From assembly GCA_028023455.1 (NCBI GenBank), contig JAQFVV010000042.1, positions 6,469,922 to 6,533,921 on the forward strand: a stretch of DNA of 64,000 bases. Reading direction: 5' to 3'. The notes under the pieces were generated by a model. It did not search any database, was not told where the DNA came from, and saw only the letters and a program-made list of their open reading frames with translations. How positions within the stretch are numbered: position 1 is the stretch's first letter; every line of letters begins with the position of its first letter. The translations under genes were made by a program, and so were the position numbers. Source of the stretch: Epiperipatus broadwayi (taxonomy: Eukaryota; Onychophora; Udeonychophora; Euonychophora; Peripatidae). Positions 36,721-47,332 of the stretch are shown here, in pieces.

Positions 36721-39700
36721 TTATTCATACCTATTCTCCCATAACTTCATTATCTGTACCCTTTCTGCTTTCAAGCATTTACATTCAATCAACAGATGCC
36801 TAATATTTTCTATACCTTCCTTAAACAATTTGCACGCTAAATCACACATAGTTTTCCATTTACATGTATATTCTCTTGTTGCTAAAGATCCCGTTCGAGC
36901 CTTAAACAATAAACTACTTTCCTTACTATTATCATAAATTAACTCGCTTCCAATATTCCGTTTACTTCTATATATATTTAAACTCTTCTTACCCTCCATA
37001 CTACTTCTCCATCTCTCCAACTCCCTATTTTTTATTAATGCTTCTATTCTTTTATCCCATTCCTTACCACTATAACACTCAACAATCCTCCTAACACAAT
37101 CATCCCACCTTTTATACAAATATACCGATATAAATTCTTTATCCAAATCTTTTGCATACCGCATTACCTTTCTCACCCATCTTGTTACCTGCCCTTTACT
37201 CATAACCCAATTGAACACTATTTCTACTATTGTTTTACTAACCATAAACTGCAACCTACCAAACACTTTCATTTTATTTTTTGCATCTCTCATATAAAAA
37301 CTTGACCATCCCATTTCTCCTTGAATTGCCTCCTTTACTGTCCACATCTCTGCATCTAATGCATGTCTTCCTACTTCCCTTTGTACTTTCTCTAAATAAT
37401 CTAAAACCCTTTTACTAACACATAATGCATCATTACCATATGTTAACCCTGCTACTGCAACTCCCTTCCATACTATTCTAGCTACATCATATTTATTATA
37501 TGAAAATACTGTTAGTTTCTTTACCAAACCCTTTCTTTTCTTTGCTTCATTTACCAATTTTTTCTCCCATTCATCCAAGCAATTTTCCTGATTACATAAG
37601 ATGATTCCCAAACACCTATATCTATCCACCACATTTAACTTTATATCCCCCAATAAAAATTCTACATCTTCTCTTTCCCCAATATTAACCATAATTATAT
37701 TTGATTTTTCTTCACTAAATTTAATCCCCATCTCTTTACCCACCCTTGCACATGTCCTCAACATAATTTCCATATCTTCTCTTCTTTCTGCACACAAAAA
37801 GATATCATCTGCAAAAAAAAGACCGGACAAAGTATATACTCCTTTGGCACCTATTAATGGTATCTCTACCCCTCTTCCTAGTCTTTCTATTGCTTTTTCC
37901 ATTTCACTCAAAAACAACAAAAACAAAATCGGTGACATAGGGCATCCTTGCCTTAATCCCACTCCATTTTTAACTTTAACTGATTCTATATCCCCTAATT
38001 GGTAAGTATAATAATTATTTTCATATAATTTCTTAATAATATTTACTATAGCTTCATCCATTCCCAAATTGGCTAATCTTACCCATAATCTATTTCTATT
38101 TACTCTATCATATGCTTTCTCTATATCTATAAAACTCATATATAACGATCTACCTGAATTCCTACTCATCTCCATAAGTTGTGTAACTACAAACAAACTA
38201 TCTCCTATACGCCTATCTGACCTAAAACCTCCTTGCATTTCCCCCACTACCTTATTCTCTTCCATCCATTTTACAACTCTTCCAGCTATCATATATGCGA
38301 AAACTTTATATAAAACTGATGTTACTGCTATCAGCCTATAATTATTTAACTTTCTACGATCCTTACCCTTTCCTTTAAATAATAATCTTATTCTTGTATT
38401 ACTCCAACTACCCGGAAAAACTGTCTTCTGCGCCATCTTATTAAAACATGATAATAACTTTGCTTTTGCTCTATGCCCTAAATTCATTAACCATCTCTGC
38501 TGCCCATCCATCTAAACCTCTCGCCTTTCCACTTTTCAATCTCTTTCCTGCCTCATTCAATTCATTTTTTGTGAACCTAATATTCCCACTACTAACTGCT
38601 TTCATATTTTCTATCACTAATTCCTTCACATCTAACATCTTTTCTATATCCATTACATATCTATTTAAGATCTTCTCTAGCTCACCTCTAGAGCTACATT
38701 CTATTCCCTCATCATCTATTAATACTATCTTTCCTCTACATTTCTCCTTTTAATGTAATTCCAAAATTTTTTACTCCCATCTCTTCCACTTTTATTAATA
38801 TCCTCCAACAATTTATTATTTAACTTCATCCTCGCTCTATAATTATCCATTTTAGCTAGCTTCTTCTTTTCCAAGTACTTTCCCCATTTAGCATTAATAT
38901 CATTTTCACTTTCTTTATTCTTAATAGCACACTTATATTCTCTGCATGCTTTTTTCCTCTCTTTTACACTTTTACTAACTCTCATTTTTTTATTATTTTT
39001 ATTCTTCTTCATATTCTCGAGTAAAACCCTATTTGCCACTTTTTCTACTTCACCACACCAGTCCTTATACTCATCCCCAACCAACTGCTCCATGGTTTCT
39101 TCAACTTTTATTTTATACTCTTCCAACTTATTCTTATCATTCACTCTCCATCCACATCTTTCACTATTATTTCTACCTTTATTTCTATCCTCCATCACAT
39201 TACTAACCATTTCTATTACAATAAAGTTATGATCACTATTACACACTCTCTCTTCATTATCAAACACCTTAATTTTTCGTATTTTATTCATTCCCTCTTT
39301 CTCTACCAATACATAATCTATTGTGTGAAATACATTATTCCTAGACCATGTGTATTGTCCATCATATACATTTGATAAATTCCCAATGCTCAAATTTACT
39401 TTGACAAAATTCCTTCAAAAACTGACCCTTCTTATTATCTACATCATCAATATCTTCAATATGCCCATTCATATCCCCTATAACCATTATTCACTTCCCC
39501 TTTTCTTTAAAATTCTGTATATCCTTAACTAGGCATTCATATATACTATTGTTCCACTCCATTACAGTTTGACTATCTCCAGTGGCGATATACACTACAG
39601 CCACCATTATTGTCTACCCAACCTTATTTCAAACCACAAATGTTCTTGACATTTAACAGTATTTAAAAATTTCTTCGATATAACACCTATACCACCACCC

Positions 39701-40029
39701 TTTTTTTTTCTTTTTCTTTTCTGTTTATACCCTGCCATACTACTTCTTCCAAAATAGGTTCTTCTTCTCTTAGATGAGTTTCCACTACTGCTAATAATAC
39801 CTCAAGCCCTTCATTTTCAATTGCTTTATTTAATTCCAGCCATTTTTTCTGGTCTCCTACCACCTTGCATATTCAAAAACCCAATTTTAACAATTTCTTC
39901 TTTCCTAACTACTCTTTTATAAATTCTTTTGCTTCCTTCTTCTCCATTACATTTATAACAAACTTTCTTACCACTAATCTTACAAAACCATTCCCTCTCC
40001 ACATCTACACTTATATCTAAATCAACCAT
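36721..40029 (-). pseudogene. LINE ORF2: APE endonuclease and reverse transcriptase, broken
   Basis: The N-terminal piece (to 39826) has CYKCNG, then IVKIGFLNMQGG, the start of an AP-endonuclease domain. After frameshifts come VVETHL (catalytic Glu), IGDMNGH and, in the 39393-38725 piece, TIDYVL and SDHNF. Breaks lie near 39845, near 39615, at a TGA (39491-39493), near 39395, near 38745 and near 38490. The 596-codon RT piece (38511-36721) is intact: FIDIEKAYDRVN (motif A), GLRQGCPMSPILF (motif B), FFADDIF (motif C, FADD). It ends in a Cys/His tail, CKWKTMC ... HLLIEC. The frame seems to continue past the TAA at 36721 to about 36640, so that stop may also be premature. Plus-strand ORFs here are shadows. 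Confidence 0.9.
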
Positions 40030-40103
40030 CTTTTGCTTATTTCTTATATCCCTTCCATTCTTCTTCTTTTTGATAATATTACAATTTAAAAGCCCACCCC
40101 CCT

Positions 40104-40934
40104 TTAAAGGTTTCCCGAATTATATTCTTTAAATATCAGACTCCCTAAAACTTCACTTCCTTGTTTTCCTAAGTGAAAACCATCTTTACTATACAACTCC
40201 CTCTTTCCAATAAACCAATCCCATACATCCACAAACACAACATTATTTCTCTCACACCATTTTTTCACTCTCTCATTTATAGAACATGCCCTATCTAATA
40301 AATGCCTCTTATCAAATCTTGGTAATAGTCCCACTACTCCTACTCTTCCTTTAATCTCTCTCAAATTCCTAATCAATTCTACATACTCATCCATTACTTT
40401 CTCTGATGGCTCTAACAAATTATTAGTCCCTACCATTACATATACATCTCTACTACCTTGCTTTCTTACTTTATCTGTCACATCCCTAATTTTTGCTCCA
40501 GGCAAACATACTCTAATATACCTGCTTCTATTTTCTCTTGCAATTATATCCCCACATTCTCTTATTAGTGAATCTCCTATCAATACTGCCTCATAATCTA
40601 CTTTCTCTACTCCATCTTTAATCTTTTCTACCACCTTCTGAATTTCCTTATCCATTTCTTCCTTATCATTTCTACTCAATAATTCCTTTATCTCCTCACA
40701 CTTCGTCTCTAACAATTTTAACTTTACTTCTACATCCTTCATTTCTTCCTCTATCTTACTTATTCTCTGTCTAACCTTCTCCATTGCATTACTACTTCCT
40801 TCACCCATATTTTCTGACACTCCACTAAAACCATACTCTGTCCTATCTTTCTTAACTACATTTTGCTCCCTCTCCTCTGACTTTCTCTCTAGACTACCTA
40901 CACTTAAAAACCACTTTCTCACCTCTATATACAC
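40104..40934 (-). CDS. LINE ORF1: coiled coil plus SGNH/GDSL esterase domain
   Basis: The open frame has 276 codons, but the nominal start is not an ATG. An in-frame stop lies a few codons upstream, so the N-terminus is probably truncated. Residues about 50-110 are a charged coiled coil (MEKVRQRISKIEEEM and following). Residues about 113-270 form an SGNH hydrolase fold: block I LIGDSLIRECG (nucleophile Ser), block III VMVGTNNL (Asn) and block V DGFHLGKQG (Asp and His). All catalytic residues are present. In CR1/L2 LINEs such ORF1 proteins bind RNA/membranes or act as esterases; the exact role is unsettled. ORF2 follows about 75 nt downstream. Confidence 0.85.
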   Translation of the reverse strand: MYIEVRKWFLSVGSLERKSEEREQNVVKKDRTEYGFSGVSENMGEGSSNAMEKVRQRISKIEEEMKDVEVKLKLLETKCEEIKELLSRNDKEEMDKEIQKVVEKIKDGVEKVDYEAVLIGDSLIRECGDIIARENRSRYIRVCLPGAKIRDVTDKVRKQGSRDVYVMVGTNNLLEPSEKVMDEYVELIRNLREIKGRVGVVGLLPRFDKRHLLDRACSINERVKKWCERNNVVFVDVWDWFIGKRELYSKDGFHLGKQGSEVLGSLIFKEYNSGNL

Positions 40935-40980
40935 ATTAGGGAGATCTGCCCCCTATATCTTCAATGCTGACTACATTTCA

Positions 40981-42490
40981 TCAATCTTTTTCTTCCAAAG
41001 AAGATTTTATTTTATTTTTTTTAATTAGAATAAATTTAATGTTAAATAAATAATTATTAATAATTTTTTACTGCAGATACTGTGTTTCTATTTAAATGTT
41101 TTATTTTATTTCTGAATTTGAACTAAACTAATCATTAAAGCTTTGCTATATATGAGCTGCGTATATTTACAATTCTTACATTACAGTTCAGATAAAGCTA
41201 AAACATCTACATTACATTAGAATCTTATAGACGAGTTTCCAAAAATGTCCATAAAGTATTGTCTGTCTATAAGGAAAAATTCAAATACTATTTTTCTAGC
41301 ATTAAATAGGTCTGTAAACTAATTCATAAAATGCAACTTTTCTTCTTTAACATATATTTTAATGCACCAGAGCACATTTATATTTAAATAAACAATTATT
41401 AATACTTTTTCAAAATATTGTCTTTTTTACTGCAGACAGTTTGTTCTTTTTTATAAGGATATCATTTTAGTTGATTAACACTTTACATCTGGGATTTTTA
41501 GTGAACTATATCATTTAAAACTAATTCTGTTTCACTTATCATCTTGTATATATCAAATAGACAGACATGTTAACACTAATACTTCCAAAATAAAATGTCA
41601 TTCTTTGATATTTTATATAGAGATATATTATTAAAAGTTCTTATTTAATCAACTAAACTTTAAAAGATATTTACCAATTTCAAATATTTAAATATCTACT
41701 TCCCATGGGATTATTGCTTTAATAATTTTTATTTCAATTATGTATCAACATTTTTATTGAAAACTGCACACAGTTCATCATTGAAAATAAATAATGTTTT
41801 AGCAATCAGATCAAATAAAAATACATTTAAAAAAGCACTTTTCAAAGGGCTATCAAGCATTTGTAAGTGTAACTTATTAGCAATCTCATGTTCAGAAAGG
41901 ATTATGAATGTCGTTCAGGAATGCAATGAAGAAAATCTTGATTAATTTTTTGCAAAGAAATATTTCAATATATGTAATATAGATGTGATTAGAAAAATTA
42001 AAAAAGCTCATAAAAACTGTCTCTCATTTTCTTTAAAATTTTACACTTGGCCTCAATAAGTTTAAGGATGTTTGATAGACTGTGTAAAACTGAGTAACTA
42101 ATACTGCTGATGTTTAACAACTAAATAATAGAAACTTCTGTGATTAAATTAGTATAAACTGCCCATTCATCAGAGTATATTACTAAGCCATCTAGTGAAT
42201 CTATGGGAAAATAGTGAAAATAATGGCATACCAACTATTTTAAATAAATATATGTATAGATTTTTGTCTTGGTGCACTTTTTGTTAAACATATTATTCAT
42301 CTTTCCTATTTGTGGAATTATCTGCCCTCATCAATAATTTAATTTTTTCCTGGATGTTTACATTGATCACAGTTAACAAAAATATTTTTCAATCACTTTT
42401 GTTTGTCTTCATCAATAATTTCATTTTTTTCAAAAAGCTTTTCAATCATTTTTTGTTTATTAAATATATCCATTTCATGTTTATTTTCTA
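40981..42490. other. AT-rich interval without recognisable genes
   Basis: Only short ORFs without family resemblance (for example 41757-41945 plus and 42393-42623 minus). No splice-bounded exon was convincing. Confidence 0.4.
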
Positions 42491-45000
42491 AATAAAGTAA
42501 GGGTGAGAACTGTCCCTCCACATAACAAAATCTAGAACAATGGCAAAATACACTAAAGCTGATCGAATCTGGATGCTGGGATCCAGAATCCGGCCAACAT
42601 TCAATTCTTTTACCCCTGCTCAATGATCTAATATCCTATGGATATCATTTCTCAAGTTACACAGACATTCAATTTAACCTCGGTCCAACAGTCACCCAGG
42701 GTGGAACAAGAGACTCATAAATTAACTAACTTAACACTGATTTGGTCAGATATACACACATGTGACTAAGGGAACCGCTAATGTAACAATGATTAATTAT
42801 GGAATCTAATAGAATGATCTACATATAGATATAATGATGTATGTGCAAATAAATCTAGAGTTGGATAAAAATGAACTCGCGGACAATAAAGATATGAAAA
42901 TGAGTTATATTTTAAATAATATCAATTTAATAAAGATAATAAAACTAAAATATACAAAGTTATGTAATGAGAACGTGAAAGATTACGCACGCCGGCGTCA
43001 CATAACTAATAAGATTAATGTTACATGTTATCTCATCATAAAGTGTTCAATCAAATGTAGTGCAGAATTTAAATTTATGCCTATATTAATATGCCAAATT
43101 TCTAGCTCGTGTAGTCTGCTAAATCATATGGAACTTAATAGCCAAAGTTATATAACTAACTTAATAGCGCTCCTGTGGTGTCTATCTATATCAAGTTGAG
43201 CACATAAGCAGGCTCAAAGGTATGCAGGTTAGTGTGTTAACCCAGATTAGGATATACACTGACACTGGATAAACATTAAATATAAAGGGAGAGAAAACTT
43301 GTTTATTATAGGTTTACCTATATACTCTATGACACATATTTAAATATTAAAAAAAACTAGAAGGTGTGAATGGGTTAATATTCATGGGCTTCAGCATCAA
43401 ATGCTCGGTTGCCCTACAACCGATCAACTTGCTATGAATAGGAACCTTAGTAGTTTAGGGAGTCAGATAAGCATTAATTATGAATAATCTGGATCCTCGT
43501 GCCCCAATTCTAAAAGAGTGTGCTTTACCCGAACTAAGTGGAAAAGTGTGATCTCTGCCAGCAACTCATCAAGAATCATGCAGCTAAGCAGTTAATTGTA
43601 CATTGCATACTTAGTAAGAACACATCTGCAGCTTATACACATATAACGCAAACCCATAAAATTATCTTAATGTGCCTTAAAAATAGATAGCGTCTATTTG
43701 CATATCTATACAACCCAATTCTCAAGTTTAATATTTCAAATACACTATTTTGTGACTAAATTAATTAGTAACCTAGTTTAAGATTATCACCTGCGTTTCT
43801 AACATATATAAATCTAAGAAGGACAAAGCATATTTGAGGGGTAATTATGGATAAAACATTAAAATATGCTTTGATAATATCTCTGTGGCTAGTTCCTATG
43901 ATGTACGAGTTACATATATAGATAGTTATAATTTTTTTCATGTCATAGCATCGGCCAGGATGCGAACCTACAACCATCTGCAACCAACTACTTGCTTGCA
44001 AGGCGGCTGCGATAACATCTCGGCTAACAACGCTTGACTAGATAGTTATAATTTATAACTAGTTAAGCAAACCACAATTTTAACTAGAGCAATACTGATT
44101 ACTATAATATTAATACCCAAAATTAACCAGTAAAATAATAACATGATCTCGAACCAGCGAGTGAAAAAATTAATAATTCAATTATTTAATATTTATTATA
44201 GCGAAGGTTTGAAATTATCTTCGCAGAGTGATAAACTAAAATTACACTTATAAATACTCGCGGTTTCAAGTTATTTGGCATATTAAATACATATAATATT
44301 ACAATGATAAAATTATAAAATAAATTGAATAGATCAGAAATAGGCATAAAAGACCACAGAAAATTATACATTTAGTTTAAAATAGATTATCATAGTTTTA
44401 CATTTTGAGAGACAATTTAATATTACAAGTTTTACAATCAGACAAGTTTTATATTAGCGTTTAACAGCTTTCTTTGCAGATTTTAGAAAAGGTGTTTGTA
44501 AAAACAGGTTTAATAAACAGCTAGCTTTAAAATAGAGAATTGAAAGACAGTTTATGAACAGAGCTGTCTTCATTGCAGTTCTGGGCATTGGGATGATAAG
44601 TTGACACTTTTGGCGATGATTAGACATTAATGGAGATTCTTCCACCATGGCTGCTTTGCTTTGCTGAGGTACATTGTTTTATCGGACCAAAGTTCTTCCC
44701 TCACCGGCAAAGAGCAGGAGGCAGTGAGTTACGGCCTACTTTACCCGTCATTTTAAAGGTGAAACAAACGTAGATTTGGTTTACAATTCATTATTAAATA
44801 TATCTATAATTCTCTTTGGCCACAAAACTTTAAGTATTTATATTTTCTTAACTCTGGCCACCTGATTATTTTTACAAGCTTGGCCGTAGTTGAAAAACCC
44901 ATTACTTTATTTTAGAAAAACATATTTAATTACTAAAAGTAATTTAGATTTTGTTTTTCTACCTTTCCGCCCCCTGTAGTTTATTATCACAACTCTATAA
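42490..45000. other. higher-GC non-coding repeat-like block
   Basis: It resembles in texture the blocks at 21.1-24.1 and 56.06-59.54 kb. It shares AACCGATC-ACTTGCTATGA (near 43420) with AACCGATCTGCTTGCTATAA at 56946, and ACCGGCAAAG (44704) with 58421. A SINE is inserted at 43935-44038. No ORF of substance; the short ones at 42834-43199, 43765-44001, 44186-44371 and 44454-44648 are not supported. Likely a diverged copy of the same long non-coding element; its ends are not resolved. Confidence 0.4.
43935..44038 (-). mobile_element. tRNA-derived SINE with 16-bp target duplication
   Basis: On the minus strand: AGTCAAGCGTTGTTAGCCGA (A box), GCAAGCAAGTAGTTG, the B box GGTTCGCATCC, GGCCGATGCTATGACATG and an A-tail. 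TAGATAGTTATAATTT flanks it exactly at 43919-43934 and 44039-44054. It is the same subfamily as the copy at 33963-34070. Confidence 0.92.
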
Positions 45001-45501
45001 AATTCTCAGAATTGTCATTAAAATTTTGGATTTATAAAATCAAGTTCACGCTATTTTAAGACTATTGTGTGACCTAATTTAAAAGTTGTTTACAAGAAAA
45101 ACTAAAAGCTGCTTTTATAATTAGTGTAAGACTAATTTTATTACTATATATGTAGAATAACAAGTCAGGACTGCGTCCATATACATGTTATTTCAGTAAT
45201 ATAACCATAAAATTGACTAATAATTTAGACTAAAATATTTCTTAAACTAGAAATCTTTTAAAATGAACACATATCTGTAATATATACATATATTATTAAC
45301 TTACAGACATATCATTCATATATATGTGCGATCCCACATATATAGTACTTTAACCCCTTGAGTCCAAAGCGCCCCTGAGAGCCCCTGAACAAAAATTTAG
45401 ACTTTCAACAGTTTGTGTGGAATCGATAAGCAGTACACTTATGGTTCTCAGACCATTCGATCCGCCATCTTTTTCTGATTTAAATGAGGTATTACTTTTT
45501 T

Positions 45502-45839
45502 TTCTACGATAAAATTTGGATTTTTTCTGAAAGTTTTTGTAAAATACAATTTTTAATTTTTTTATTTTCCTTTTGTTTTTTAGATTTAATGACCGTAAAT
45601 CATATTTCACGGTCAATTGCAGTTGTTTTACAGCTTGATAATTATGTTTATATACGAAGGAAATTTGCAATTCTACGATAAAATTTGGATTTTTCCTGAA
45701 AGTTTTTGTAAAATACAATTTTTAATTTTTTTATTTTCCTTTTGTTTTTTAGATTTAATGACCGTAAATCATATTTCACGGTCAATTGCAGTTGTTTTAC
45801 AGCTTGATAATTATGTTTATATACGAAGGAAATTTGCAA
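45502..45839 (+). repeat. near-identical tandem duplication, 2 x 169 bp
   Basis: Two adjacent copies (start TCTACGATAAAATTTGGA, end GGAAATTTGCAA) differ by about one base, so the duplication is recent. Each contains TGACCGTAAATCATATTTCA followed by CGGTCAATTG. The ORFs across it (45350-45889, both strands) arise from the repeat and are not genes. Confidence 0.9.
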
Positions 45840-46080
45840 GCCCTCTTTCTAGAAACTCATTTTTAAAAAAAAAAAAGTTAAAACCTTAAAAATCAAAAAA
45901 AAGGATTATATCAAAAACACAAAAGGATTACTGTTCAATTTATTTACTATAATAATCACATTTGATGCCTTCATAACTGGATTCAAATTTGAAACTGATG
46001 CTAACATTTAACCAGAATTCTGTGAGTATTGAATTAGTTTTATTAGTTTTTCTTTTATTATTATTATTGTTTTCTATAAT

Positions 46081-46320
46081 TAAACATAAGTAGAAATAAT
46101 ATATATATATAATAAATACATGTAAATGATATAAAAACGTTTATTTCAATTATTTTTCTTAGTTTATAACTCTTTATTATATATATATACACATACAAAA
46201 CAATATATATATACGATAGAATTATATATATATATATGCACAAAAGAATATATATACGATAGAATTTGATATATACATATAGAAAACAATATATATATAC
46301 ACAATAGAATTTCAGACAAT
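46081..46320. repeat. AT microsatellite-rich tract
   Basis: Many runs of (TA)n and TATATACA-type repeats. The 119-codon minus-strand ORF over it is low-complexity and not considered a gene. Confidence 0.8.
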
Positions 46321-47004
46321 ACATTTGAATGATATAAAAACATGCATGTCCAGGCTCATCATATACCCTCAGCCATCCACTCTCATATTTCATCTCCCAC
46401 ACACATATATAATCAGTGCTCATAATAAATTTGTTTATTTTAATATTTATTGATTTTTTTTGTTCATTTTATCTTGGAGAAATTTTTGTTTGATATTTAT
46501 CTTTTGAGTACATTTTATTTACTTGAAAAGAATACACATTTTAGGTCACACACCATTTTTCACTAATATAATATAATAAAGTAACAGAAAATAATATTAT
46601 AATATACTATACATTACATTACATTACAATTTACTAATGTCCTCAACATCTTGTATCCTGTTATTTTTTTCTCCACTAAAAACCAAACATATTTCTAACA
46701 GATACTTGCATACAAGGACAACCAAACATTTCTAGCATATACTCTTTTATAAAAGTAGAACATCTGGTTCAGCTAGTAAAAATGGAAGTCACACTGTTTT
46801 TATAATTTTTGCATAGAAAAATTATCTCAGCTAAGACATTTTTAACATTTAACTTTCAAAATTTAGAATTTGTGAACCAATGTAAAAATAAAGATCTCTT
46901 TTTTCTTAGTTTTTTTTAAAGTAATAATTATTTTATCAGCTTTATTACATTCTTTCATATTTGCTGGTTCTAAAAAAATGTATATATTTTTATATTTACT
47001 ATAT

Positions 47005-47332
47005 TGATCTATGACTCTTATTTTGACTATTTATAGTCTCTGCCTTAAGTCTTATGCAATGTTATATTGCTAATTCTACTAATATATGGTATGGCTGAAG
47101 ATTTCTCAGCCCCATATAGCTATTTGAGTTGGATAGCTGGGTTTGAAGACACATAGGTGTCTGAAATTTTCAGATTTTCCTCTCAATAGATAACTTCTAG
47201 ATAAATGCTGGGTGCTGGCTCTGGCTAAGCATTTATCTCAAAGCTTGTTGAGGAATTGGCAATCCTCATTGATTATATCTTACAAGCTTAAGAGAATTGG
47301 GTCATGTGATCTATGACTCTTATTTTGACTAT
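47005..47332. mobile_element. 276-bp unit between perfect 26-bp direct repeats
   Basis: The 26-bp sequence beginning TGATCTATGACTCTTATTTT is present exactly at 47005-47030 and 47307-47332. It brackets a unit (47031-47306) that is less AT-rich than its surroundings. The unit has a GGGTTTGAAGAC string resembling a diverged B box and a short hairpin, GAGGAATTGGCAATCCTC. A SINE-like insertion with a long target duplication is the simplest reading; no A-tail is seen. Confidence 0.55.

Larger units (their letters stand above)
36640..40980 (-). mobile_element. two-ORF non-LTR retrotransposon with esterase ORF1
   Basis: ORF1 (coiled coil plus SGNH esterase) and ORF2 (APE-type endonuclease, then reverse transcriptase) lie in the usual order on the minus strand. 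An esterase in ORF1 is known mainly from CR1/L2-group LINEs, so that group is favoured, though the ORF2 tail (C..C...H...C) is not diagnostic. The element is nearly complete but ORF2 is broken and ORF1 lacks a clear ATG start. The 5' end is near 40950-40980, with a likely 5' truncation. The 3' end, about 36640, is set by the last coding similarity. Confidence 0.85.

Noticed and set aside
36713-38753. Several plus-strand ORFs of 74-134 codons
   Set aside because: All are antisense shadows of the intact RT frame of the LINE ORF2.
45350-45889. ORFs of 63-122 codons on both strands
   Set aside because: They are created by the 169-bp tandem duplication and have low-complexity Phe/Lys-rich products.
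46064-46423. 119-codon minus-strand ORF rich in Tyr and Ile
   Set aside because: It translates an AT microsatellite tract.
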